Assembly: GCA_016707205.1 (NCBI GenBank) | Contig: JADJHZ010000001.1 | Location: 496,001 to 560,000 of the forward strand | DNA from: Haliscomenobacter sp. | GTDB taxonomy: Bacteria > Bacteroidota > Bacteroidia > Chitinophagales > Saprospiraceae | Length of the DNA: 64,000 bases | Direction: 5' to 3' | Shown: positions 35,085-43,873 of the stretch, piece by piece | Position numbering within the stretch: position 1 is the stretch's first letter | Layout: every line of letters begins with the position of its first letter | Program-made: the position numbers and the translations under genes | The notes under the pieces: model-generated | Seen by the model: the letters and a program-made list of their open reading frames with translations, nothing else | What the model was told of the DNA's origin: nothing | Database searches by the model: none

Positions 35085-35134
35085 TGCTCCCTGCTCCCTG
35101 CTCCCTGATTCCTAATCCCTAATCCCTGCTCCCC
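35085..35134. repeat. 7-base tandem array
   Basis: CTCCCTG/CCTAATC-type units directly downstream of the amylase gene stop, inverse to the array at 34760-34830, so the two could pair across the spacer. Confidence 0.6.
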
Positions 35135-35144
35135 CTGAACCATT

Positions 35145-38000
35145 CTACTGCACCACAACCAGCCGGGCGCTTTGGCCTTTTTCGCCCTGGATGCGCAGCA
35201 GGTAGGTTCCCGGGGCGGTTTCGCGGCTGTTCCATTCCGACCAGTGTTCTCCGGCGGGGAGGTAGCCATCGAACAAGGTTGCGACCTGTTTACCCATCAA
35301 ATCATAGATCTCGCCTTTGTACCAGCCGCTGGCGGGGGCAGTAAACCGCACTTCCAGGAGCTCGTCTACCGGATTGGGATAGGCTTCCATCGCATATTGC
35401 TGGGGGCGTCTGTCCCGCACCCCGGTGACCAGCGATCCCATGGCAGGAGGAGGCAGGCGTTTGGTGGTAAACAGCCGGTACTGACCGGGCAGGTAATTCA
35501 GGGTGAAGCTGCCTCCGCTTACGGTGATGCTGTCGCCCGTGAAATATTCGTACAGCTTGGTCACCCCAGCCATAGACACCGGGATATTGGCGGCGGTGAC
35601 CCCAAAGTTGCCTGCAAGGGCGACGTCGAATTCCGTTCCCCGGAGCACAGCGGATTTAAGGTAGGAATCCCCCAGGTCAGTCCGGAAGTCGGTGGTTTGA
35701 AATACGGAATAGGTCTTCCGAAGATCCAGCATGGCCCGGGTGATGTCGTAGACCCGTTGCCTTAAGGGGTCGTTGCGGTAATCCCAGCGCACCGGTTTAT
35801 TCGCCAGCCGGCACCCGTTGACGGTCCCGTCGTCGCAGGTATTGATCGAATAGTCGTACCCCAACTCGCCAAACTGCCAGATCATGCGCGGGCCGGGGAC
35901 GGCAAGCAGAAAGACCATAGACAATTCCTGGCGGGCCAGGGCGGTTGCTTTGTCTTTCACCCGATAGGTACCATCGGGAGACTGGTTGCCGAAATTGAGT
36001 TTTTTATACATCATGCGTTCCTCGTCATGACTTTCTCCATAAGACATCGTTCCCGGCGCCGACCATCCCCGGGTGCGGTAGTCCAAACCAGATAAATTGT
36101 TTGCAAACCCCATCCCGGATTCCAGAAAATCGTGGTTCAGGTTGTTCCATACCATCATGCCTGCACTTACCAGTTCGGTTTCCTCGGCGTTTTCGGCAAA
36201 ATGCTCCATAATCACGTAGGCTTTGGAATCGGTTTCCCAGATATAGTTGGCATAGTCTTTCAAAATAGCTACCCGGGTGGGGTCCAGTTGGGCAAACAAA
36301 CCCGAGTTGCCCAAGGTCTGTTTTTGGGTAAATCCTTTGGAGAGGTCGAAGCGGAACCCGTCAACCCGGTACTCCTGCTGCCAGTAGCGCAGCACCCGCT
36401 TGACGAATTCGCGGGTAGCCGGGCTTTCATGGTTAAAATCGTGGCCCACGTTGAAATCGTGCTTTGGCGTGGGGTTGAGCCAGGGGTTTTCGACGGACGG
36501 TCTTCTGTTGGTTTCGTCCCAATACAGTTGGGCTAGCGGGCTTTGATCAAACGCGTGGTTGTACACCACGTCCAGAATCACGGCCATCCCGCGCTCGTGG
36601 CAGGCGTCGACAAAGGCTTTGAACGCTTCGGGCGTGCCGTAGTACTTATCCAGAGCCATGTGGTAGGAAGGGTTATACCCCCACGACTCGTTGCCTTCGA
36701 ATTCATTTACCGGCATCAGTTCGATGGCGGTTACTCCCAGCCGTTGGAGATAATCCAGCGTATCCTTCAAGGTTTGGTAGTCGTGCCGGGCGATGAAATC
36801 CCGCAGGAGCAGCTCGTACACGACGAGATTTCCTTTAGCCGGCTTCTGGAAATCCGTCACCTTCCAGTTGTACGCCGGCTTGGGGCGCACCCAGGTGACC
36901 GTTCCCTGGGCTTTGCCGGCGGGATAGGCAGGCAAATTGGGGAACGTTTCGGTGGAGATGTAGCGGTCGTTGAAAGGGTCGAGAACCAACTCGCTGTAAG
37001 GGTCTCCCATGCGCCGTCCATTTTCAATCACATACTGGAAGAAAAGCGATTGGTCTTCAGGGGCGCCCTGAATATCCATCCAGTGCAACGCGCCGTCCAC
37101 GCTTCGGTTCATGAGAAAGGTGTCGCTAAGAGACCAGTTGTTGAAATTTCCGGTGACAAAGATGGCAGGTTTATTGGGCGCATACACCGCCAGGCGCACG
37201 CTGTTCGCTCCTGTCCGGGTAATACCCGCTTTGGTTCCCGGCGGAGGGTCCTGAGCGGGCCGGTTGACGATGACCACATAGCGGAAGCTGGTCACCACCC
37301 GCTCGGCGCCGCGTTCGGCGACAAACTCCACCAGGTGGTCTCCGGAAGCCACAACCCCGATCGTGTAGTCCAGGGCAGTGCCCACCACTGATTTCAATAC
37401 CACCCCATTGTCGATCAGCGACAGGGTGGCGGTATCGGAGGACCTGCCCTGGAACGGGATGGTATTTCCCTTCTGCGTAACCAGATTGCTACCCGCCGCC
37501 GGGGTGATCATGCTGGTCACGAGGCCGCTGGAAGAGAACACATCCAGAAAGAAATCCTTCCCTCCGGTGTCCTTCCCTTCTTTATTCCCGGCAGCATTCC
37601 GGAACACAAACGCCAGCTTTTTGATTACCGTGCTCAGCGGCGCGCCGTACAGGGTGTGGATATCCGGTTTGATCTCGAACTTATAGAGGTTGGTCCGGCC
37701 GGCAACAGGAGTCATAGCCCAGGCCGAATTCGCCACTCCCCACTGGGTGAATACGAATTTCCAATCGCTCGTCTGGGTGCTCTGGTCGGTAATTAACCCG
37801 GTATGCACATAGACGGTACAGTTGCAGTCCTTCAGTCCGCCGGAGCCAAAGCGCGCGTCAAAATAAACCGTCACCGGCTGACCGGTTCTGGGGAAAGCAG
37901 GTTCGGTATACACCGCCGATTGGGCTTGCAGGCGGTTAAAGGAAATAAACGCCAGAAGGCCAAAACTCCAGAACAAAAAAGCGGAACGATTCCTATTCAT
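35145..38000 (-). CDS. Secreted GH13 alpha-amylase family protein with Type IX sorting domain
   Basis: The 951-residue protein has a signal peptide (to about L-Q-A-Q), N-terminal beta domains including a glycogen-branching/CBM48-like module (Y-A-P-N-K-P-A-I-F-V-T-G-N-F-N-N-W), then a GH13 barrel. Barrel motifs: V-I-L-D-V-V-Y-N-H-A, G-F-R-F-D-L-S with the nucleophile Asp near 550, I-M-E-H-F with the acid Glu near 598 and S-H-D-E near 658. The C-terminus carries a sorting domain (Y-P-N-P-V-D, E-I-Y-D-L-M-G-K, G-T-Y-L-L-R-I-Q). It probably breaks alpha-glucans at the cell surface. No susC/susD pair is adjacent. Confidence 0.92.
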   Translation of the reverse strand: MNRNRSAFLFWSFGLLAFISFNRLQAQSAVYTEPAFPRTGQPVTVYFDARFGSGGLKDCNCTVYVHTGLITDQSTQTSDWKFVFTQWGVANSAWAMTPVAGRTNLYKFEIKPDIHTLYGAPLSTVIKKLAFVFRNAAGNKEGKDTGGKDFFLDVFSSSGLVTSMITPAAGSNLVTQKGNTIPFQGRSSDTATLSLIDNGVVLKSVVGTALDYTIGVVASGDHLVEFVAERGAERVVTSFRYVVIVNRPAQDPPPGTKAGITRTGANSVRLAVYAPNKPAIFVTGNFNNWSLSDTFLMNRSVDGALHWMDIQGAPEDQSLFFQYVIENGRRMGDPYSELVLDPFNDRYISTETFPNLPAYPAGKAQGTVTWVRPKPAYNWKVTDFQKPAKGNLVVYELLLRDFIARHDYQTLKDTLDYLQRLGVTAIELMPVNEFEGNESWGYNPSYHMALDKYYGTPEAFKAFVDACHERGMAVILDVVYNHAFDQSPLAQLYWDETNRRPSVENPWLNPTPKHDFNVGHDFNHESPATREFVKRVLRYWQQEYRVDGFRFDLSKGFTQKQTLGNSGLFAQLDPTRVAILKDYANYIWETDSKAYVIMEHFAENAEETELVSAGMMVWNNLNHDFLESGMGFANNLSGLDYRTRGWSAPGTMSYGESHDEERMMYKKLNFGNQSPDGTYRVKDKATALARQELSMVFLLAVPGPRMIWQFGELGYDYSINTCDDGTVNGCRLANKPVRWDYRNDPLRQRVYDITRAMLDLRKTYSVFQTTDFRTDLGDSYLKSAVLRGTEFDVALAGNFGVTAANIPVSMAGVTKLYEYFTGDSITVSGGSFTLNYLPGQYRLFTTKRLPPPAMGSLVTGVRDRRPQQYAMEAYPNPVDELLEVRFTAPASGWYKGEIYDLMGKQVATLFDGYLPAGEHWSEWNSRETAPGTYLLRIQGEKGQSARLVVVQ

Positions 38001-38122
38001 ACCTGTAGTTTTTATGCAAAAATATAACGCCCTGAATTTAGCAAGTTATCCTGACGCACGAGCGATTTAAGGCGGCGTTCTGTCTGAAGATGTCCAAAAA
38101 ATCGAACTGGCGTTTTGCTGTT

Positions 38123-38200
38123 CGCCGAAATCCTCAGATTTCCCCGTTCGCCGAAATCCTCAGATTTCGTGCGGAACTATCCGCCGGTCCCCTGACCGGC
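38123..38200. repeat. Cluster of three variable stem-loops
   Basis: GAAATC-CTCA-GATTTC at 38127-38142 and 38153-38168, then GCCGGTC-CCCT-GACCGGC at 38183-38200. This is the inverse orientation of the family members at 12.2, 19.4 and 26.1 kb, with the same flanks. Confidence 0.75.
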
Positions 38201-38266
38201 GTCCACCGCCCGCCATTTACCCTTTATCTTATTCCGTTTTTTCAAGTTTAGCCCCAAAGCGGGTCC

Positions 38267-38297
38267 TTTGGATTTCCCGGTTTCCCGGTTACCTTTG
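38267..38297 (+). promoter_or_regulatory. Consensus promoter abutting the rlmI start
   Basis: TTTG (38267-38270), 19 bases, TACCTTTG (38290-38297): both Bacteroidota elements match exactly. The -7 box ends 4 bases before the ATG at 38302, so the transcript is probably leaderless. Confidence 0.65.
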
Positions 38298-38301
38298 CGG
38301 G

Positions 38302-39480
38302 ATGAAATGGATTCGTTTAAAAGCAAACCGGGAAGCCTCGGTGCTCCGGTTTCACCCTTGGGTTTTTTCCGGCGCGGTAGACACCTCTTCGGAGGATCTT
38401 CAGGACGGCGATTGGGTCGTCGTGCAAAATGCGAAAGGGAAAGCATTGGGAACCGGGCACTTCCAGGCGGGGAGTATTTACGTCCGCTTGCTGAGTTTCT
38501 CCCTTCAGGAAAACACCCAGGAATTTTGGGATGCCAAGATTAGCCAGGCCCTTCAGGTGCGCCGGCAATCCGGCCTATTCCCCAATGCCCAAACCGATTG
38601 CTTCCGCCTCGTGCATGGCGAAGGAGACGGACTGCCTGGTTTGATTATTGATCTGTACGGGGATACGGCCGTGATGCAATGCCATTCGATCGGTATGCAC
38701 CGCGACCGGCAATTAATAAGGCAAGCCCTGCAAACGGCCCTGGGAGGCACGTTAAAGGCGGTTTATGATAAAAGCGCCGAAACCCTCCCCACCCAATACG
38801 CCTCCACGGTCAAAAACGGATATCTGTGGGGAAAAAGCGAACCCCGAACGGTAAAAGAAAACGGCCTGACCTTTTTCGTCGATTGGGAAAGCGGCCAAAA
38901 AACGGGATTTTTCCTGGATCAACGGGATAACCGGGCGCTGCTGGCCAGCTTCTCCAAGGATAAGACCGTATTGAATGCGTTCAGTTACACGGGAGGCTTT
39001 TCCGTCTACGCGCTCGAGGCTGGCGCCAAAAAAGTGGACTCTGTGGATATTTCTCCCCGGGCGATTGAGCTCGCCGGGCAAAATGCAGGCTTAAACACGT
39101 CGGGGCCTTCACGGCACCTGGGGATTATAGGCGATGTCCTCTTATACCTGAAGCAAGCAGATGTCCTCTACGACCTGATGGTTATCGACCCTCCGGCTTT
39201 TGCCAAAAGCCTGGACAAGCGCCACAACGCCATTCAGGGATACAAGCGCCTGAATGCGCTGGCAATCAAGAAGATTGCTCCCGGAGGAATCCTGTTCACC
39301 TTTTCCTGTTCGCAGGTGGTCGACCGGCAGATTTTTCACGATACCATCGTTGCCGCAGCGATAGAGGCGGGCCGGCAGGTCAGGGTGCTGCATACGCTTT
39401 CGCAACCTGCCGATCATCCGGTCAGTATCTTTCACCCGGAGGGGGCTTATCTTAAGGGGTTGGTTTTGTTTGTAGAGTAG
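38302..39480 (+). CDS. rlmI: 23S rRNA (cytosine-1962 C5)-methyltransferase RlmI
   Basis: A 392-residue class I methyltransferase with the RlmI layout: PUA domain (H-P-W-V-F-S-G-A-V at about 18-26), a linker domain (F-R-L-V-H-G-E-G-D-G-L-P-G-L-I-I-D), then the Rossmann domain (T-G-F-F-L-D-Q-R-D-N-R; V-L-N-A-F-S-Y-T-G-G-F-S). Catalytic motifs are D-P-P-A-F and F-S-C-S-Q. RlmI methylates C1962 of 23S rRNA. ATG 38302 matches the family's N-terminus; no Shine-Dalgarno exists because the promoter box lies immediately upstream. Confidence 0.93.
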   Translation: MKWIRLKANREASVLRFHPWVFSGAVDTSSEDLQDGDWVVVQNAKGKALGTGHFQAGSIYVRLLSFSLQENTQEFWDAKISQALQVRRQSGLFPNAQTDCFRLVHGEGDGLPGLIIDLYGDTAVMQCHSIGMHRDRQLIRQALQTALGGTLKAVYDKSAETLPTQYASTVKNGYLWGKSEPRTVKENGLTFFVDWESGQKTGFFLDQRDNRALLASFSKDKTVLNAFSYTGGFSVYALEAGAKKVDSVDISPRAIELAGQNAGLNTSGPSRHLGIIGDVLLYLKQADVLYDLMVIDPPAFAKSLDKRHNAIQGYKRLNALAIKKIAPGGILFTFSCSQVVDRQIFHDTIVAAAIEAGRQVRVLHTLSQPADHPVSIFHPEGAYLKGLVLFVE

Positions 39481-39486
39481 GAAAAA

Positions 39487-39538
39487 AGTTGCGAAGTTGC
39501 GAAGTTGCGAAGTTGCGGGGTTGCGGGGTTGCGAAGTA
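39487..39538. repeat. 8-base tandem array (GTTGCGAA)n
   Basis: Six units of GTTGCGAA/GTTGCGGG directly after the rlmI stop, between convergent genes. Confidence 0.75.
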
Positions 39539-39548
39539 TTCCTGTTGT

Positions 39549-39591
39549 CCGTAGACTTCCGTCTACGGTTTATGTGCAATCTTCAGATTGC
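39549..39591. repeat. Two stem-loops of the variable-stem family
   Basis: CCGTAGAC-TTCC-GTCTACGG (39549-39568) and GCAATC-TTCA-GATTGC (39576-39591), between convergent rlmI and an M20 amidohydrolase gene; they may terminate both. Confidence 0.7.
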
Positions 39592-39615
39592 GTCATGCCA
39601 TTGCCACGTTGGCCC

Positions 39616-40911
39616 TTATTTATTCATATAATCTACCGTCAGGTTGCAGAGGAGGCGCACGCCGAGTTTCATACCGCTGTCGTCGATATAAAAATCGGGG
39701 GTATGGTGGGGGGCTGCTTCCATGGGATTTTTGCCTTTGGGCATTCCACCGAGGAACAGGAACAATCCGGGAACTTTATTGGCAAAAAAGGAAAAGTCTT
39801 CGGAGCCGGTGATGGCCCGGGTCAGGACGACGTTATCCTCCCCGGCGACGCGTTTCATGGTGGGGCCCATGGCTTGGGTCAGTTCGATGCTGTTGAAGGT
39901 CACCGGCACGCCGCGCTCAATGTCCACGATGGCGGTAGCGCCCGAAGCTTCGGCGATGTTGGTGGCGGTGAGTTTGATCTTTTGGTGGATCAGGTCCTGC
40001 ATCTCCGGGTCCAGGGTACGAATCGTTCCGATCATTTCGACTTCCTCGGGGATGATATTGTGCCGGACGCCCCCGGTGATTTTCCCCACGCTGATCACCG
40101 CCGGTTCCTTGGTGAGGTCGGATTGGCGGGCGACGATCATCTGCAAGCCCTGGATAATCTGAGCGGCCACGGTAATGGGGTCGATTCCGGTCCAGGGCGT
40201 GGAGCCGTGGGTTTGTTTCCCTTTCACTTTGATCGTGAATTTATCGGCTGCCGCCATGGTTCCCCCGGGTTTAAACCGGATCATGCCCACTTCGGTCTGG
40301 GCGTTGATATGCAAGCCGAAAACGACCTCCGCTTTGGGGTTGTCGAGAACGCCTTCTTCCACCATGAGGCCGGCGCCGCCTTTTTCTCCGGGAGGGGCGC
40401 CTTCTTCTGCCGGCTGGAAGAGGAACACGACCGTGCCTTTGAGCTGGTTTTTCATCCTGGTCAGGATAGAAGCCGCTCCCATCAGCATGGAAACGTGGGT
40501 GTCGTGCCCGCAGGCGTGCATGACCCCGACTTCCTGGTCCAGATAGGTATCGCGGACCCGCGAAGCAAACGGAACCGGCGCCCGTTCCGTCACGGGCAGC
40601 GCGTCCATGTCGGCCCGGAGCGCGATGGTGGGGCCGGGTTTGCCCGTTCGGAGAATAGCGACAACACCGGTAACCGCAACTCCCGTGCGCACCTCCAGCC
40701 CAAGGGATTTCAGGTGGGCCGCAATTTTTTCGGCTGTTTTAAACTCCCGGTTGCTCAGTTCGGGGTATTGGTGGAAATCTCGCCTCCAGGCAATCACCTG
40801 GGATTCCAATTGATCGGCCATCCGGTCGATCTCGGAATAAGCGGCGTTTTGAGCGAACAAAGTTCCAAAGGAAACCAAGGCAAGAAATAGAACGAAAAAC
40901 GTACGGTGCAT
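39616..40911 (-). CDS. M20D family amidohydrolase (N-acyl amino acid hydrolase-like), secreted
   Basis: A 431-residue protein with signal peptide (to about L-F-A-Q). M20D motifs: F-H-Q-Y-P-E-L-S at about 48-55, R-A-D-M-D-A-L-P at about 98-105, H-A-C-G-H-D-T-H at about 132-139, F-Q-P-A-E-E-G and a late H-H-T-P metal ligand region. M20D enzymes use two metals to hydrolyse N-acyl amino acids (hippurate, indole-acetyl amino acids and similar). It lies head to tail with another M20 peptidase (23-base gap), suggesting a joint peptide or amide salvage transcript. Confidence 0.9.
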   Translation of the reverse strand: MHRTFFVLFLALVSFGTLFAQNAAYSEIDRMADQLESQVIAWRRDFHQYPELSNREFKTAEKIAAHLKSLGLEVRTGVAVTGVVAILRTGKPGPTIALRADMDALPVTERAPVPFASRVRDTYLDQEVGVMHACGHDTHVSMLMGAASILTRMKNQLKGTVVFLFQPAEEGAPPGEKGGAGLMVEEGVLDNPKAEVVFGLHINAQTEVGMIRFKPGGTMAAADKFTIKVKGKQTHGSTPWTGIDPITVAAQIIQGLQMIVARQSDLTKEPAVISVGKITGGVRHNIIPEEVEMIGTIRTLDPEMQDLIHQKIKLTATNIAEASGATAIVDIERGVPVTFNSIELTQAMGPTMKRVAGEDNVVLTRAITGSEDFSFFANKVPGLFLFLGGMPKGKNPMEAAPHHTPDFYIDDSGMKLGVRLLCNLTVDYMNK

Positions 40912-40933
40912 AGAAAAGGTTGTGAAGGAAAAA

Positions 40934-42331
40934 TTAATTGGCAGCGCCTTTCAGTTCGGCATAGTACTGATAGAAATACGGAATGGTTTCGATTCCTTTA
41001 TAAAAAAAGAACAGTCCGTAGTGTTCATTGGGCGAATGGATGCTGTCGGTATCCAGACCGAAACCCATTAATACGGTCTTGACGCCAAGGACTTTCTCGA
41101 ACAACGGAACGATGGGAATACTCCCTCCGCCGCGCTGAGGGATAGGCGCTTTCCCAAACGCTTTCTCCATGGCTTTGTGGGCTGCCCGGTATTCCGGCGT
41201 ATCGGTAGGCGTAACGACCGGGTACCCGCCATGGTGGTAGGTAACCTTGACCTCGACGGAAGGAGGCGCCAGGGACTTGAAATGCCGGGCGAACAAGTCG
41301 GTGATCGTTTCCGGATCCTGATTGGGCACCAGGCGCATGCTGATTTTGGCAAACGCTTTGGCCGGCAGCACCGTTTTGGCGCCTTCCCCGGTATACCCTC
41401 CCCAGATGCCGTTGACGTCGAGGGTTGGGCGAATGGACGTGCGCTCCAGGGTGGTATATCCAGCTTCGCCGTGGACCATCTGGATGTTTAGTTCTTTCTT
41501 GTAGGCGGCTTCGTTAAAAGGCGCTTCATTCATCGCTTTTCGTTCTTCCGGAGTGACGGCGAGGACGTCGTCGTAAAAGCCGGGGATAGTGATGTGGTTG
41601 TTCTCATCGTGCAGGGCGGCAATCATTTTCGCCAGGATATTAACGGGGTTGGCTACCGCGCCACCGTAAAGCCCGGAGTGCAGGTCCTTGCACGGCCCTG
41701 TAACTTCCACTTCGACATAGCTCAGCCCCCTCAAGCCGACGGTAATCGAAGGCGTTTCCCGGGAGATCATGTGGGTGTCGGAGATCAGAATGACATCGCA
41801 CCCCAGGGTGGAGGCGTTCTCGTTCAGGAACTGTTCCAGGTGCGCGGACCCGACTTCTTCTTCCCCTTCGATCATGAACTTGACGTTGCAGGGGAGGGCT
41901 TGTTCGGCCAGCATCGCTTCGAACGCCTTGACGTGCATAAAAAACTGCCCTTTATCGTCGGCGGAGCCCCGGGCAAAGATCGCGCCTTCGGGATGGAGTT
42001 CCGTTTTGCGGATCACCGGATCGAAAGGGCCGGAAGTCCAAAGGTCGAGCGGATCGGGAGGCTGGACGTCGTAATGGCCATAGACCATAACGGTAGGCTT
42101 ATCGGGCCCGATGATCTTTTCTCCATAGACGACCGGATGGCCGGCAGTGGGAATGACGCGAACGTTATCGGCGCCCGCCTTGCGGAGGCTTTCGGCAACC
42201 AGATCGGCATTTTTTCCGACTTCTGCTTTATACGCAGGGTCCGCGCTGATAGACGGAATGCGCAGCATCTCGAGCAACTCCTCCAGAAAGCGCTCCCGAT
42301 TGGCTTGGATATAGGATTGTACCGCTTGCAT
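40934..42331 (-). CDS. M20 family dipeptidase (CNDP-like)
   Basis: ATG 42331 gives 465 residues without signal peptide. It has the M20 metal-site motifs: V-M-V-Y-G-H-Y-D-V-Q-P near 85, A-R-G-S-A-D-D-K-G near 120, E-G-E-E-E-V-G-S near 152 and S-D-T-H-M. The S-G-L-Y-G-G-A-V-A-N-P lid-domain motif matches cytosolic non-specific dipeptidases. A longer in-frame start at 42370 is less likely because it adds an unconserved stretch. It probably degrades dipeptides in the cytoplasm. Confidence 0.9.
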   Translation of the reverse strand: MQAVQSYIQANRERFLEELLEMLRIPSISADPAYKAEVGKNADLVAESLRKAGADNVRVIPTAGHPVVYGEKIIGPDKPTVMVYGHYDVQPPDPLDLWTSGPFDPVIRKTELHPEGAIFARGSADDKGQFFMHVKAFEAMLAEQALPCNVKFMIEGEEEVGSAHLEQFLNENASTLGCDVILISDTHMISRETPSITVGLRGLSYVEVEVTGPCKDLHSGLYGGAVANPVNILAKMIAALHDENNHITIPGFYDDVLAVTPEERKAMNEAPFNEAAYKKELNIQMVHGEAGYTTLERTSIRPTLDVNGIWGGYTGEGAKTVLPAKAFAKISMRLVPNQDPETITDLFARHFKSLAPPSVEVKVTYHHGGYPVVTPTDTPEYRAAHKAMEKAFGKAPIPQRGGGSIPIVPLFEKVLGVKTVLMGFGLDTDSIHSPNEHYGLFFFYKGIETIPYFYQYYAELKGAAN

Positions 42332-42424
42332 GTGTGGATCTTTGTTAGGGCACGTGAAAAAATAAAGCAACTTGTAAATTTAGAAACGGATCGATCGATA
42401 CCTAGAAAACCCAGGGTACTATTT

Positions 42425-42958
42425 TCAAAAAATATGGCCCAGGAAATCGACCGGGCCTTCCTCCCAGGGCTTGCTGCTCAACGGTTTCACCATGATCGTT
42501 TTGCTTAACCGACGGGAAGCGATTCCCAGGGACTGGTTTTCGTGGATCATCAGCCATTTAAATTGGCCGTCTACCGGCAGGTAGCCCCGTTTGGCAAACC
42601 AGGACTGGCTGGCGGCAGCCAACACCACGAACTCCACTTGATTTTCCTTACCGAGCGATTCTACCGCCTGCAGCAACCCCGTGGCAATACCCTGTTTGCG
42701 GAATTCGGGCAGTACGCACAAGTCGGCCACCCCAAAAACCCGGACGGGCGCCCCGTTGGCGTTCATAATACGGTGCTCGGCAGCCAGGTGCCCCAGCAGC
42801 GTTCCCTCCTCCGAATTCCAAAGCAGCCGGAAATCCGGAAGCTGGCTCAAATAGGTTTTCCGGGAAGGGTATTGAGAAAAGCAGGTTCTCAGCAATTTGG
42901 AGATCGATTGCTGAACCTTTGGCTTCAACAGGTATTCTTCCACGCGCATCAAGCTCAT
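42425..42958 (-). CDS. GNAT family N-acetyltransferase
   Basis: A 177-residue GNAT protein; motif A is V-L-P-E-F-R-K-Q-G-I-A-T-G-L-L (R/Q-x-x-G-x-A pattern for acetyl-CoA). It is preceded by a beta strand V-F-G-V-A-D-L-C and followed by W-F-A-K-R-G-Y-L. The alternative ATG three codons in (42949) is equally plausible. The acceptor substrate is not predictable. It follows cdaA at 21 bases on the same strand and may be cotranscribed with it. Confidence 0.85.
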   Translation of the reverse strand: MSLMRVEEYLLKPKVQQSISKLLRTCFSQYPSRKTYLSQLPDFRLLWNSEEGTLLGHLAAEHRIMNANGAPVRVFGVADLCVLPEFRKQGIATGLLQAVESLGKENQVEFVVLAAASQSWFAKRGYLPVDGQFKWLMIHENQSLGIASRRLSKTIMVKPLSSKPWEEGPVDFLGHIF

Positions 42959-42979
42959 TAGACGATTATTTTGGGTACG

Positions 42980-43777
42980 TTACATTAAGTGTTCCCTCAA
43001 CTTTGCTTCCACCTCCTCGCTCCCCAGCTCCGGATACAGTTGCCCTCCGTAAGCAAAGGCGATATGGCCGGTTTCTTCCGAAACGACAATAGCCGCTGCG
43101 TCAAAGCGCTCCGTGACGCCCACCGCTGCCCGATGCCTTAACCCAGCGCTCTGAGGAAGCTCCTGATTCTCGGAAACCGGCAGGATGCAGCCTGCGGCCA
43201 GCAAACGCCCGCGCCGGATGAGCACCGCGCCATCGTGCAACGGACTTAGTTTATTAAAAATACTCTCCAGGATCTGTTCCGACATCGCGGCCTCTAAAAG
43301 GACGCCGGTAGCGAGGATTTCCTCCATTACAATGTCTTTGGTAAGCACCACCAGTGCGCCGGTTTTCTGGCGGCTAAGCCGCAACAGCCCCCCCTTCAGC
43401 AGGCGGAGGTAGCGCTCTCTGCCCTCCGAAGGCTCAGGGCGCCGGTCGAGGATACGCCTCAAAAACCTGGAGCGCTGCCGCAAGGTGCTGTTGCCAAGAT
43501 AGAACAGGAACCTCCGGATCTCCTGTTGAAAGATGATGACGATGATAATCACGCCCACGCTCACAAACTGCCCCAGCACGGCAGCCAGCAAGTCCATGCC
43601 CAACTGGTTCACGACGCCATAGATCACGAAAAAGATCAGCAAGCCCAACAGGATATTGAAAGCAATATTTCCGCGAAGCAGCCGGTAAATCTGATACATG
43701 AGGTAGGCAACGATCAGGATGTCCAAAACATCCCAAATACGCAAGGGCAGGAAACCGATTTTGAATAGAACAATCAT
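42980..43777 (-). CDS. cdaA: Diadenylate cyclase CdaA
   Basis: Three N-terminal transmembrane segments (about residues 15-85) are followed by a DAC domain with D-G-A at 182-184 and R-H-R at 214-216, the two diagnostic motifs. Length (265) and layout match CdaA (DisA_N family). It makes cyclic di-AMP from two ATP at the membrane and controls potassium and osmotic homeostasis. The usual partners CdaR and GlmM are not adjacent; a GNAT gene follows. Confidence 0.95.
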   Translation of the reverse strand: MIVLFKIGFLPLRIWDVLDILIVAYLMYQIYRLLRGNIAFNILLGLLIFFVIYGVVNQLGMDLLAAVLGQFVSVGVIIIVIIFQQEIRRFLFYLGNSTLRQRSRFLRRILDRRPEPSEGRERYLRLLKGGLLRLSRQKTGALVVLTKDIVMEEILATGVLLEAAMSEQILESIFNKLSPLHDGAVLIRRGRLLAAGCILPVSENQELPQSAGLRHRAAVGVTERFDAAAIVVSEETGHIAFAYGGQLYPELGSEEVEAKLREHLM

Positions 43778-43833
43778 CCGTCAAAACCTGCGGAGAAACG
43801 TGGAAAAATGGTGCATTATGTGGGATATTCTTT

Positions 43834-43841
43834 TAAATTTG
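43834..43841 (+). promoter_or_regulatory. -7 box upstream of the coiled-coil gene
   Basis: TAAATTTG fits TAnnTTTG and lies 32 bases before ATG 43874, in the divergent region with cdaA. Confidence 0.45.
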
Positions 43842-43873
43842 TATGCTCAATATCCCATAAACATAAAACGGCT

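Noticed and set aside
39505..40890. 461-residue open frame antisense to the M20D gene
   Set aside because: Gly/His-rich shadow; the opposite strand has all M20 metal motifs.
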